From JAHDCJ01 sp039028895 (lineage in GTDB: Bacteria; Bacteroidota; Bacteroidia; Chitinophagales; Saprospiraceae), in assembly GCA_039028895.1 (NCBI GenBank), contig JBCCHF010000069.1, forward strand, positions 1 through 23,949: a stretch of 23,949 bases of DNA. Direction: 5' to 3'. Within the stretch, counting starts at the first letter, position 1; every line of letters starts with the position of its first letter. Of this stretch, positions 6,852-15,322 are shown piece after piece. Made by a program: the position numbers and the translations under genes. The notes beneath the pieces are model-generated. The model had not been told where the DNA came from. It saw only the letters and a list, made by a program, of their open reading frames with translations, and did no database searches.

Positions 6852-9275
6852 TTACCGCACCACACTAAACCGCTTGCTGACCACATCACCATTCCTGTAA
6901 AAGGAGATGATATAGATGCCTTCCGGTAAATGAGTGATATCAAAGGTTTGGATGCCGGGTGTAGCGATTCCAGCAGCAACATGTCTTCCAAGTGCATCGT
7001 AAATAATGAATTCATCAATAGAAGCATTAGCAAGATCAAAATGGAGCAAATCATCAGCTGGATTAGGGAATATTGAAACCTGCGTCAATGTTTCCTTGAG
7101 GTCTTCAGTATTGGTTACAACACAGGAATGGTAAACTGTTTTATCAATTTTGCCAATCGGTATGGGCGTCCCGGAAGCATCAACTGCAAGAAAGTTATCC
7201 AAAACGATATCTGCAGAACAGATTGAAGGGGTAGGCGATGACCAGTTAAGCTGAACTCTGGCAAGGATGATCGAATCACCTGTTAGTAACGGTTGGTTGT
7301 TAACTTTAACGTGAGCAAAGTCGAAATGTCCTTCTCCCTCAAAGTCAAATCCATATCGAATAACGTCGTCATTCGTAATAAATCCTGCACCAAAAGCGGG
7401 AGTCAGGATGATGTCATCGGCCGGATACAGTAACCTGAATCCAATTCCGTGGATATCATCGGCAATGGCAGAAGAAGGCTTAAGCACAATATCGAAGAAT
7501 GATATGCCGAGGTCAAGGGTATCATTGGAGGTAGCCAGTGATTTAGTGATATAGAGTTCTGTCCCATTGTCTGAATCGCCATAAGGACCTGCATAGAAAT
7601 CATTGACAAAAGCATAGTTGTCATGGACGATTATGACATCTTCTTCACCAACATTACCATCTCCAAAGGCATCAAGATGTTTGAAGTTGAGTTCACCAGG
7701 ATGTACTTGTTGCCAGTTGGTAGCATTTTTTGGGGTCCAGGAACTTGATGTGGCAGACCGCGGTAAGCCAGATTCACTGTAGCCGATACCTATCGGTAGA
7801 AAGTCAAGGTAATTGACAATACCGTTGGCATTGGCATCACCAGGCCAGACACAATCGTCAGTACAAACTGCCTCGGGCATGCAAACCGAGGCTCCAAAGC
7901 CATTGTCATAGGCTGTTTGGATGCCAGGGACATTATTATAGATGAGATCCACATTTCCCAGGTTAGTAAGGCTTTCATCTCGGTGATAGCTGTAAGCCTT
8001 AGCCACTTCGACGTCATCGCCAGGCAGCAAAGTGAAAGGTCCTACAGACCCTACACCTCTTCTATCGCCTGGCGTATTGCCTTGTTCAATCTCATGCCAG
8101 ACTTCAGAGTTGTTATCATTGGGGTTATCAGGGTAAAAAAAAGAGATTGGAAAAGTCCCCTGGTTATAACCATCGCCACCCCATTCCCATGGTGTAGCAT
8201 CTTTCCATAAACCGGAGATATAATTATAGTATTGCAGTGCTGTTTCTGGATTGCCATTTGGCATGAAATTATTGTTGTACGACATGAATGTACTGATGTC
8301 GTGATTTAAATAGGTTACTGCAAAAACAGGTGGATTAGGTCCATATCCATTTACCCCCTGACAGGACTGGTCATCATTGGAGCCATTGTAGACATAGAAA
8401 GTATTTAATTCAGGAATGGATCCCAGGTGATCATCATTATAGCACCCCAGGTCGAAGTCAACCCATTGTCCAACTTTTAGAGAAAAAAGTGCTTCAAAGG
8501 ATTTATTGATGATTTTGTTTTTGTTGAAGAGGGTATAGTTCAGGGTTTCATTGTCTGTACATTGAAGTGTCCAAAACGATTGTTGTACTTCGATACCTAA
8601 CTGATTTCCTCCGGTTTGGAAGTGCAAGTTGCCGACATCATTGAACACACACCAGGTTAATTCCCAGGCTATGGCATTCGGATCATTATGGTCGAAAACC
8701 GGATATTCTCCATCCATTGGGTTGTAGTTGCCGTCATTATTACGATCAAAAAATGGGGCGAGGTCCTGATCAGGTAACTCAAACCCCATTTCAGCAAGAA
8801 AAAACGGATTACCCCTGGCCGGCCATGATAGTAAGCTAGGGCCAATTGGGTCATCAATGGTATTATTGTCTTCGTAATCTGCAATCAGGTTCAGTATCGA
8901 ATAAGATGATACTTTCCAAATCCGGTCAAAATTGTTGCAGGTCTGATTGGTTATCTCCCCGTTGTCGTCAATAGGACCAGGATAAAAATCTATACCAGAT
9001 TGACGATAAGTTTGTGCAGCTACTTTAAGGTTGCCACCTGGGTCGAATCCGCCGATCCATAGTGCTCCGGCAAATACTGAGCTTATGGGGTTGGTAGGGT
9101 CATCAGGTACGATAAATTTGCCATCGGCCAGGTCCCAAAATGCGTCTCCTCCATTCAGCAGGTTGACGCGCATATTTTCATTGCTTATTTCTAGCATTGC
9201 AGTAGCAGGTTCACAGTCTTGTGCCTGAATAAAAAGTGCCCAAAACAGGAGGGTAATGATTAAAGGTATTCTCAT
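6852..9275 (-). CDS. Large secreted protein with dockerin-like motif and T9SS type A sorting domain
   Basis: The 807-residue product starts at ATG 9275 (MRIPLIITLLFWALFIQAQ), a signal peptide ending near AQ. A TTG-initiated extension to 9371 would bury the signal and is rejected. Residues about 20-470 are an extracellular region rich in N, D and G with several FDRNNDGNYNPMDGEYP-like calcium-loop-type stretches; I do not recognise a catalytic family. Around residues 476-500 comes VWPGDANANGIVNYLDFLP, a dockerin-like calcium-binding motif common in Saprospiraceae secreted proteins, followed by a second acidic repeat (DAFGDGNVGEEDVI). A cohesin-like beta domain may occupy about 590-710 (LYITKSLATSNDTLDLGISF). 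The C-terminal ~80 residues are a T9SS sorting domain (SIFPNPADDLLHF, LPEGIYIISFYRNGDVVSKRF). It is probably co-transcribed with the gene at 5438. Function is unknown. Confidence 0.82.
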   Translation of the reverse strand: MRIPLIITLLFWALFIQAQDCEPATAMLEISNENMRVNLLNGGDAFWDLADGKFIVPDDPTNPISSVFAGALWIGGFDPGGNLKVAAQTYRQSGIDFYPGPIDDNGEITNQTCNNFDRIWKVSSYSILNLIADYEDNNTIDDPIGPSLLSWPARGNPFFLAEMGFELPDQDLAPFFDRNNDGNYNPMDGEYPVFDHNDPNAIAWELTWCVFNDVGNLHFQTGGNQLGIEVQQSFWTLQCTDNETLNYTLFNKNKIINKSFEALFSLKVGQWVDFDLGCYNDDHLGSIPELNTFYVYNGSNDDQSCQGVNGYGPNPPVFAVTYLNHDISTFMSYNNNFMPNGNPETALQYYNYISGLWKDATPWEWGGDGYNQGTFPISFFYPDNPNDNNSEVWHEIEQGNTPGDRRGVGSVGPFTLLPGDDVEVAKAYSYHRDESLTNLGNVDLIYNNVPGIQTAYDNGFGASVCMPEAVCTDDCVWPGDANANGIVNYLDFLPIGIGYSESGLPRSATSSSWTPKNATNWQQVHPGELNFKHLDAFGDGNVGEEDVIIVHDNYAFVNDFYAGPYGDSDNGTELYITKSLATSNDTLDLGISFFDIVLKPSSAIADDIHGIGFRLLYPADDIILTPAFGAGFITNDDVIRYGFDFEGEGHFDFAHVKVNNQPLLTGDSIILARVQLNWSSPTPSICSADIVLDNFLAVDASGTPIPIGKIDKTVYHSCVVTNTEDLKETLTQVSIFPNPADDLLHFDLANASIDEFIIYDALGRHVAAGIATPGIQTFDITHLPEGIYIISFYRNGDVVSKRFSVVR
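6855..6944 (-). repeat. Sorting-domain 3' end, copy B (matches 5441-5530)
   Basis: Partner of the 90-base copy in the downstream cargo gene. Most differences are at third codon positions or give conservative replacements, so the region is under protein-level selection. Confidence 0.8.
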
Positions 9276-9601
9276 CGTTTTAACTTTAGATTTCCAGCTT
9301 GAACGTGAGGGATATAATGACCCTGCTCCATCCAACATCTCAGATGGAGCCAGGTCAAACCCAAAACTCAAACTCTTAAATTTCTTTGTTTGTACAATAG
9401 ATGGAAGTAGCCAAAAAGGAGGGATAGACCAGGTTTGCCAGACGATAGGTTTTGGGCGAGTCAGGCAACCTGTTGGTTAATCATTTCACTCGTTTTCGTA
9501 CTACGATGCTTCAAAGATGAAACATAGCAGGGGCTATGTCAAGAGACAATGAGTGAAGATGTATCCAGAAGTGGTGAAGATGTATTTTGGATTAGGGAGA
9601 G
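9276..9601. other. 326-bp intergenic region between recQ and the T9SS cargo gene
   Basis: No convincing gene lies here. Two inverted repeats are visible. GCTCCATC/GATGGAGC (9325-9332 with 9343-9350, 10-base loop) lies 50-75 bases before the cargo gene. ACATAGC/GCTATGT (9522-9528 with 9533-9539, loop AGGG) lies downstream of recQ and could be a weak recQ terminator, although the following T-run is poor. The sequence GTGAAGATGTAT occurs twice near 9550-9585. I found no full match to the -7 box for the cargo gene. Confidence 0.5.
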
Positions 9602-11806
9602 TTAATTGGCCATGTCACTCAAAAACTTAATCCGCATCAGTTGAATCTCTTCAAGTGTGATATCGTCGTCTTGTAATTCTGCGAGGGCATCATCGATAGA
9701 GTCGGTCTCTGCTTCCATGAAGTAATCGTGAATATCTTCCTGGGAGTATTCATCCACATTTTCTTCGATGTGGTAGTTGAGGTCGATCTTGGTGCCTGAG
9801 TTGACGATTTGCTCGATTTCATGCATAAGCTCTTCCATTGTCATGGAATTGGATCTTGCAATATCTTCCAGTGGGATCTTTCGGTCGATGCTTTGGATGA
9901 TCGCAACCTTTTGGCTGGATTTGTTGACTATTGACTTAACCACAAAATCGGTAGGTCTGATGATGTCATTTTCATCCACATAGTTACTGATCAGCTCAAT
10001 AAATTTTCTTCCATATCTCATGGCTTTCCCCTTACTCACACCAGTGATATTGGCCATATCATCCATGGAGACAGGATATTGGGTGGCCATGTCTTCGAGA
10101 CTGGGGTCCTGGAAAATTACAAATGGAGGAACGCCTTTTTCTGCTGACACACGTTTGCGTAAATCTTTGAGCATGTTCAGAAGATTTGGGTCGAGAACTG
10201 CTGATTTGGCGGAAGCGATATAAGCTGCATCGGCCGCGGCTTCTTCTTCAAAATTGTGGTTGAGCACAATGTTAATCGGCTCAGGTCTGGAAATATAACC
10301 ATGACCTTTATCGGTCAATTTAAGTAAACCATAGTTTTCAATATCCTTCCGGAGTAGATTATGCAAAAGTGCCTGACGGAGTACAGAGTTCCAGAAATGG
10401 TCATCCTGTTCTTTCCCTTCGCCAAAGAATTGAAGCTGATCATATTTGAAATCAACGATTTCCTTGGTCTTTTTCCCTGTGATGAAATCGATGACAGGCT
10501 TTATCCTATTGTTTTCATTGAGAATATTTACAGAATCGATCGCTAACTTCATCTCAGACATGACATCCTGACTTTCTTTTGGATTGGCACAGTTGTCACA
10601 CATTTTTGAGCATTCTTCCTTTTTGAATTCTTCGCCGAAATAATGAAGCAAAAACCGGCGACGACAGGCTGAGGTTTCTGCATATGCGACAATCTCATCC
10701 ATGAGTTGACTGCTCATTTCACGTTCTGCCACTGGCTTGTCACGCAGAAACTTTTCAAGCTTCAGGATATCTTTATACGAGTAGAACATCAGGCATTTGC
10801 CTTCCAGTCCATCTCTTCCTGCCCGACCAGTTTCCTGGTAGTAGTTTTCAATACTTTTCGGAATGTCATAGTGGATCACAAATCGGATATCCGGTTTGTC
10901 AATGCCCATCCCAAATGCGATGGTTGCCACAATGACATCAATATCTTCCATCAGGAAGGCGTCTTGTGTGCCAGACCGTGTTTTGGCATCAAGCCCTGCG
11001 TGATAAGGCGCTGCTTTGATATCATTTACTCTAAGTACCTGGGCAATTTCTTCGGTCGATTTACGGCTTTGTACGTAGATGATGCCTGATTTACCGCTAT
11101 TATTCTTGATGAACTGGACAATACTTTTCATCGTCTGTTCCTTTTTCCCTTTCGGTTTTACCTCGTAAAAAAGGTTGTCGCGGTTAAATGAGGACAAATA
11201 AGTATTGACGGTTGTCATATTGAGGTTCTTGACAATGTCTGAACGAACCTTTGGTGTTGCTGTGGCAGTAAGAGCAATGGTTGGGATCTTGTCGTTGATC
11301 GAATCGATCATTGTTCTGATCCTTCTGTATTCAGGTCTGAAATCATGTCCCCATTCCGAAATACAATGCGCTTCATCTACAGCTACAAATGAGATATTAG
11401 TACTTCTGAAAAACTGAAGATTTTCCTCCTTTGTCAATGTTTCAGGAGCGACGTAAAGCAATTTGGTCTTTCCGTCAAGGATATCTTCTTTTACTTTTTT
11501 AATCTGTGCTTTAGTGAGTGAAGAGTTAAGAAAGTGAGCAATATCATCCGACTGACTGTAGGATCTTATAGAATCAACCTGGTTTTTCATCAATGCAATG
11601 AGCGGAGAGATGATGATAGCTGTGCCCTCCAGCATTAATGCGGGCAATTGATAGCAAAGTGATTTACCACCACCAGTTGGCATGATAACAAATGTGTCAT
11701 GGCCTGCCATCAGACTTATGATGATTTCTTCCTGATTTCCTTTGAATTTATCGAAGCCAAAATATTGTTTTAAGGCATCGTGTAGATTGTGAGATGTTGC
11801 AATCAT
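9602..11806 (-). CDS. recQ: ATP-dependent DNA helicase RecQ
   Basis: RecQ is a 3'-5' DNA helicase acting in recombination and fork repair. The 734 residues contain Walker A MPTGGGKS (42-49), the DEAH box (144-147, in AVDEAHCISEWGHDF), SAT-like TATAT (180-184), and motif VI QETGRAGRDG (324-333). The zinc-binding cysteines of the RQC region are C381, C399, C403 and C406. A winged-helix segment follows (about 415-510) and an HRDC domain (about 540-610). The last ~100 residues (633-734) form an extra helical HTH_40-like tail (LEDIARSNSMTMEELMHEIE) ending in an acidic stretch; this long C-terminus is usual for Bacteroidota RecQ (~730 residues) and absent from E. coli RecQ (~610). The start at 11806 fits the family N-terminus (ALKQYFGFDKFKGNQ). 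The gene stands alone, divergent from the E2 gene. Confidence 0.96.
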   Translation of the reverse strand: MIATSHNLHDALKQYFGFDKFKGNQEEIIISLMAGHDTFVIMPTGGGKSLCYQLPALMLEGTAIIISPLIALMKNQVDSIRSYSQSDDIAHFLNSSLTKAQIKKVKEDILDGKTKLLYVAPETLTKEENLQFFRSTNISFVAVDEAHCISEWGHDFRPEYRRIRTMIDSINDKIPTIALTATATPKVRSDIVKNLNMTTVNTYLSSFNRDNLFYEVKPKGKKEQTMKSIVQFIKNNSGKSGIIYVQSRKSTEEIAQVLRVNDIKAAPYHAGLDAKTRSGTQDAFLMEDIDVIVATIAFGMGIDKPDIRFVIHYDIPKSIENYYQETGRAGRDGLEGKCLMFYSYKDILKLEKFLRDKPVAEREMSSQLMDEIVAYAETSACRRRFLLHYFGEEFKKEECSKMCDNCANPKESQDVMSEMKLAIDSVNILNENNRIKPVIDFITGKKTKEIVDFKYDQLQFFGEGKEQDDHFWNSVLRQALLHNLLRKDIENYGLLKLTDKGHGYISRPEPINIVLNHNFEEEAAADAAYIASAKSAVLDPNLLNMLKDLRKRVSAEKGVPPFVIFQDPSLEDMATQYPVSMDDMANITGVSKGKAMRYGRKFIELISNYVDENDIIRPTDFVVKSIVNKSSQKVAIIQSIDRKIPLEDIARSNSMTMEELMHEIEQIVNSGTKIDLNYHIEENVDEYSQEDIHDYFMEAETDSIDDALAELQDDDITLEEIQLMRIKFLSDMAN

Positions 11807-12294
11807 TTATTGTGGTGGATTTATGTCTTTTTAGTATTCACTAATACGCAATAAAAGTAAGTCCAAATGAAGAATAAAAATGACTTCATTTTGTTGAACA
11901 AACCCGAAAAAAAAGGATGTAAGTAATTAATAGAAACCTGGTAGTCAACTTGTTGGGCAACCTTTTGTCGTGGAAAGTTTTTTTGGGCTTAAGGCTACGC
12001 GTTGAGTACGTGTTATTGACACCTACCAAGAATACATTGGTAAGTGAAGACTTTAATTACAAACAAAATAGGTAAAAGTGACTTGCAATAAAAATTAGGA
12101 TTTTGGTTCTACAAATCAAAAATGCATAACCCCAATACTTTAAAGATAAGCAAAATTAACAAACTGTTCAATTAAATTTAAGCCTATTTAAAGCCCTTGT
12201 TTTTCGGCTTTTTTCGTTGACTTTGGTACAATTTTTTTATCAAAAACAATTACCTTTATCGTTTCGTTTACCTATTGAATAAAAGAAAAGAATT
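11807..12294. other. 488-bp divergent intergenic region (recQ / E2 gene)
   Basis: AT-rich with no credible gene. It must contain promoters for recQ (leftward) and the E2 gene (rightward). On the recQ side TTCATTTG (reverse complement of 11864-11871) matches the -7 consensus at seven of eight positions. Short inverted repeats such as TACCAA..TTGGTA near 12025-12045 are seen but lack a T-run. I see no tRNA or small-RNA signature I could defend. Confidence 0.5.
12217..12258 (+). promoter_or_regulatory. Candidate promoter of the E2 gene
   Basis: TTGACTTTG (12217-12225) resembles a -33 element, and TACCTTTA (12251-12258) matches TAnnTTTG at seven of eight positions, 36 bp before the ATG. The spacing between the TTTG and the -7 box is about 25 bp, longer than the usual 17-23, so this is tentative. 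Confidence 0.3.
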
Positions 12295-13575
12295 ATGGCT
12301 GAGATCATCAGGATGCCGTTGCTAAGTGATACCATGGAAGAAGGCACTATCGTTGCCTGGAACAAAAGTGTTGGAGATACCGTAGAAGCTGGAGATATAC
12401 TCGCAGAAGTAGAGACAGATAAAGCGGTTATGGAAGTCGAAAGTTATTTCGATGGGGTTTTGCTTTACATTGGAGTAGAGGCTGGTAATGCAGTACCTGT
12501 AGATGGCGTAATCGCCGTTATCGGTGAAGAAGGAGAAGACTTTAAAGCACAACTGGAAGCTGAAGAAAATGCAAGCACTTCTGGTAGCGAAGAGTCTGCA
12601 CCGCCAAAAGAAGAAGTTCAGGAAGATAAAGCTCCTGCAGAAACTACGCCTACACCTGAGCCTGCAACAGCAGGTGGAGACAAACGTTTGAAAGCCTCCC
12701 CGCTAGCCCGCAAAATGGCACAGGAGGAAGGTATTGACCTTTCGCAGCTGACTGGAAGTGGAGATGGTGGTCGAGTGATCAAACGTGATGTTTTGGCTTA
12801 TCTCGAAAGTGGCGCCCAGACCGGAAAAGGAGTTGTCAAACCAGATATGGGTGAATCCTTGCCTTCAGTGCCTGCATTCAGCATGTCTGCAGAAGAATCT
12901 TATGAAGATGTTAGCCTCAGCCAAATGAGGAAGACCATCGCACGTCGACTTGGTGAAAGTAAGTTTACAGCTCCGCATTTTTACCTTACAGTAGAAATCG
13001 ATATGAAGCGTGCCATAGAAGCGCGAAAAAGAATGAATGAAGTTGCTCCTGTCAAAATCTCATTCAATGATCTGGTCGTTAAAGCCTGCGCAGTCGCACT
13101 TCATAAACATCCGGATGTAAATGCTGCATGGATGGGTGACAAAATTCGCTACAATAAACACGTTCATGTAGGTGTTGCTGTTGCCGTAGATGAAGGCTTG
13201 CTTGTACCAGTGATTCGACATGCCGACCTGAAATCACTTTCTCAACTAAATACAGAAGTAAGAGAACTTGCCGGAAAAGCCAAAGAGCGCAAATTGTCTA
13301 TGGACGAAATGACTGGTAATACATTCACGATTTCAAATCTCGGAATGTTTGGAATCGAGGAGTTTACAGCCATCATAAATCCACCAGATTCTTGTATTCT
13401 GGCTGTTGGCACTATCGTGGAGAAACCTGTTGTTGAAAATGGTCAAATCGTAGTCGGCCATCGTATGAAGGTGACCCTATCCTGCGATCATAGGGTAGTC
13501 GACGGTGCAAAAGGCGCACAATTCCTTAAAACCGTCAGAGAAAACCTTGAAGAACCAGTTAGACTACTGGTCTGA
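12295..13575 (+). CDS. pdhC: Pyruvate dehydrogenase complex E2, dihydrolipoamide acetyltransferase
   Basis: E2 transfers the acetyl group from lipoyl to CoA and forms the core of the pyruvate dehydrogenase complex. The 426 residues contain one lipoyl domain (1-80) with the lipoylated lysine K43 in ETDKAVMEVES. An acidic, Pro/Ala-rich linker follows (about 82-128), then a peripheral-subunit-binding domain (about 130-168, KASPLARKMAQEEGIDL and GGRVIKRDVL). The catalytic domain (about 195-426) carries the H399xxxD403G active-site motif in SCDHRVVDGAKG. The lipoyl domain wording (MPLLSDTMEEGTIVAWNKSVGD) is that of pyruvate rather than 2-oxoglutarate complexes; a branched-chain E2 is the alternative. 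Many Bacteroidota PDH-E2 proteins have two lipoyl domains, this one has one. E1 and E3 genes are not in the window. The next gene begins one base after the stop. Confidence 0.92.
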   Translation: MAEIIRMPLLSDTMEEGTIVAWNKSVGDTVEAGDILAEVETDKAVMEVESYFDGVLLYIGVEAGNAVPVDGVIAVIGEEGEDFKAQLEAEENASTSGSEESAPPKEEVQEDKAPAETTPTPEPATAGGDKRLKASPLARKMAQEEGIDLSQLTGSGDGGRVIKRDVLAYLESGAQTGKGVVKPDMGESLPSVPAFSMSAEESYEDVSLSQMRKTIARRLGESKFTAPHFYLTVEIDMKRAIEARKRMNEVAPVKISFNDLVVKACAVALHKHPDVNAAWMGDKIRYNKHVHVGVAVAVDEGLLVPVIRHADLKSLSQLNTEVRELAGKAKERKLSMDEMTGNTFTISNLGMFGIEEFTAIINPPDSCILAVGTIVEKPVVENGQIVVGHRMKVTLSCDHRVVDGAKGAQFLKTVRENLEEPVRLLV

Positions 13576-13576
13576 T

Positions 13577-13963
13577 ATGCTCTCTTCTGAAATGGAGCTT
13601 AAACAAAAAAAGACTGTCGTACTTGGGGCTAGTCCGAACCCGATGCGCTATTCATATGCTGCTACCAAAAGGCTGCTGGGGAAAGGTATTGATGTCGTTC
13701 CTATTGGCATTAGGAAAGGAGAAATCAATGGCCTCGAAATTCTTAATGATCAGCCCGAAGTGGATGATGTGCATACAATAACTTTGTATCTCAATCCATC
13801 CAGACAAACGGCATACTACGATTATATCCTTGGTCTCGACCCTTCAAGGATTATTTTTAATCCGGGTACCGAAAACCCTGAACTTATTAATCTGGCCAGG
13901 GAAAGAGGTATCGAAACGGAAGTGGCATGTACTTTGGTCATGCTCTCACTTGAGACCTATTAA
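13577..13963 (+). CDS. CoA-binding domain protein (YccU-like)
   Basis: Small Rossmann-fold protein of the CoA_binding_2 family, the stand-alone version of the nucleotide-binding domain of succinyl-CoA synthetase alpha. The product from ATG 13577 is 128 residues, with GASPNP at 17-22 (the CoA-contacting glycine loop), RYSYAATKRLLGKG, PIGIRKGEI, and a FNPGTENPEL loop followed by CTLVML near the C-terminus. ATG 13577 lies one base after the E2 stop, a spacing that favours translational coupling. ATG 13592 (MELKQKKTVVLGAS, 123 residues) is equally acceptable; a longer start at 13505 would overlap the E2 gene by 71 bases and is less likely. The substrate is unknown. Its position after a CoA-using enzyme may be meaningful. 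Confidence 0.85.
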   Translation: MLSSEMELKQKKTVVLGASPNPMRYSYAATKRLLGKGIDVVPIGIRKGEINGLEILNDQPEVDDVHTITLYLNPSRQTAYYDYILGLDPSRIIFNPGTENPELINLARERGIETEVACTLVMLSLETY

Positions 13964-13990
13964 CTCAACTAAACAAACAACCGTTAAAAT

Positions 13991-15262
13991 ATGGCTAAAA
14001 TACTTGTCGTTGACGATGAACAAAGTATCAGAAGGACCCTGCGCGATATCCTCGAGTTTGAAAAATATAAAGTGGATGAGGCTGCCGATGGACTGGATGC
14101 ACTGGTCAAGCTGAAAAAGGATAAATACGATGTCCTGATCATGGATATCAAAATGCCAAAAATGGACGGAATGGAAGCACTCGAAAGGGTGCAGTTGTTA
14201 GCTCCCGAAACTCCAGTCATTATGATTTCCGGCCATGGTGATATCGGTACAGCTGTTGAAGCAGTAAAAAAAGGAGCTTTCGATTATATCGCCAAGCCAC
14301 CAGACCTTAACAGGCTCCTCATCACCATCCGTAACGCTATGGATAAATCAAGCCTGATCACCGAAACAAAGGTGTTGAAGCGAAGAGTGGCCAAGTCAAA
14401 GACCCAGGAAATTATTGGCGAGTCATCAGGCATAACCAAGATTAAGGAAACTATTGAACGGGTTGCTCCAACTGAAGCCCGCATACTGGTTACCGGGCCA
14501 AATGGAACCGGTAAAGAGTTAGTTGCCAGGTGGGTCCACGAAAAAAGTAACAGATCATCAGGACCGATTATCGAAGTTAACTGTGCAGCAATTCCTTCAG
14601 AACTTATTGAATCTGAGCTATTCGGACACGAAAAAGGAGCCTTTACCTCTGCACATAAGCAACGCATCGGCAAATTCGAACAAGCCAACGGAGGAACACT
14701 CTTCCTTGATGAAATCGGCGACATGAGCCTTTCGGCGCAAGCCAAAGTGCTTCGGGCATTACAGGAAAATAAAATTACCCGCGTTGGCGGTGACAAAGAG
14801 ATAAAAGTAGATGTTCGCGTAGTAGCAGCAACCAATAAAGACCTGCGCAGAGAAATCGAGGAAAAGAAATTCCGTGAGGATCTTTATCACCGACTTGCTG
14901 TTATTATCATCCAGATACCACCGCTCAATGAAAGGATTGAAGACATTCCTTTATTGACCGATTATTTTATTTCTTCCGTTTGTAACGAATACGGTATTGC
15001 TGCAAAGAAAATCCAGGATAAAGCCGTAAAAGCTTTAATGAAAGTCAATTGGACTGGTAATATCAGGGAGTTACGCAATGTAGTTGAGCGCTTGATCATT
15101 CTTTCCGATAAGGAAATTACAGAAGCAGATGTCAATGATTACGTTGTCCCAACTTCTCCTATCGGTAAATCACTACGGTCATTGTACGCTGAATACGATA
15201 ATGTGAAAGATCTGCTTTCCTATGTCGAAAAGGAGTATAAGGCCTATAAGTCTGAAAAATAG
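13991..15262 (+). CDS. Sigma-54-type response regulator lacking a DNA-binding domain
   Basis: The 423-residue protein begins with a receiver domain (1-118): acidic pair D8/D9, phosphoacceptor D52, S80 and K102. A sigma-54 activator AAA+ domain follows (about 140-370) with Walker A GPNGTGKE (169-176), the sigma-54-contacting loop GAFTSA (216-221), Walker B LFLDE (237-241) and a C-terminal GNIRELRNVVERLIIL block. NtrC-family regulators normally end with a Fis-type helix-turn-helix; here only about 55 residues follow and they read SLRSLYAEYDNVKDLLSYVEKEYKAYKSEK, with no recognisable HTH. The sequence after the stop shows no continuation in another frame. It could activate sigma-54 polymerase from solution, as reported for activators such as Helicobacter FlgR. 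It lies 27 bp after the CoA-binding gene; no histidine kinase is in the window. Confidence 0.93.
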   Translation: MAKILVVDDEQSIRRTLRDILEFEKYKVDEAADGLDALVKLKKDKYDVLIMDIKMPKMDGMEALERVQLLAPETPVIMISGHGDIGTAVEAVKKGAFDYIAKPPDLNRLLITIRNAMDKSSLITETKVLKRRVAKSKTQEIIGESSGITKIKETIERVAPTEARILVTGPNGTGKELVARWVHEKSNRSSGPIIEVNCAAIPSELIESELFGHEKGAFTSAHKQRIGKFEQANGGTLFLDEIGDMSLSAQAKVLRALQENKITRVGGDKEIKVDVRVVAATNKDLRREIEEKKFREDLYHRLAVIIIQIPPLNERIEDIPLLTDYFISSVCNEYGIAAKKIQDKAVKALMKVNWTGNIRELRNVVERLIILSDKEITEADVNDYVVPTSPIGKSLRSLYAEYDNVKDLLSYVEKEYKAYKSEK

Positions 15263-15322
15263 TTGTATCGAATAACACAATTTTTCTGAATTACATAACC
15301 TGCCTTCAAAAAACTACAACAT

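Noticed and set aside
6806..7054. 83-residue N-terminal extension of the T9SS propeller gene
   Set aside because: It overlaps the end of the upstream cargo gene out of frame and would place a clear signal peptide in the interior of the protein.
9325..9350. GCTCCATC/GATGGAGC hairpin upstream of the large cargo gene as a riboswitch or operator
   Set aside because: A single short stem with a 10-base loop and no conserved core; not distinguishable from chance.
9276..9371. 32-residue TTG-started extension of the large T9SS cargo protein
   Set aside because: ATG at 9275 gives an immediate signal peptide; the extension crosses the intergenic hairpin and has no family support.
10706..11089. 127-codon plus-strand frame opposite recQ
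   Set aside because: It lies wholly within recQ in antisense with no recognisable domain.
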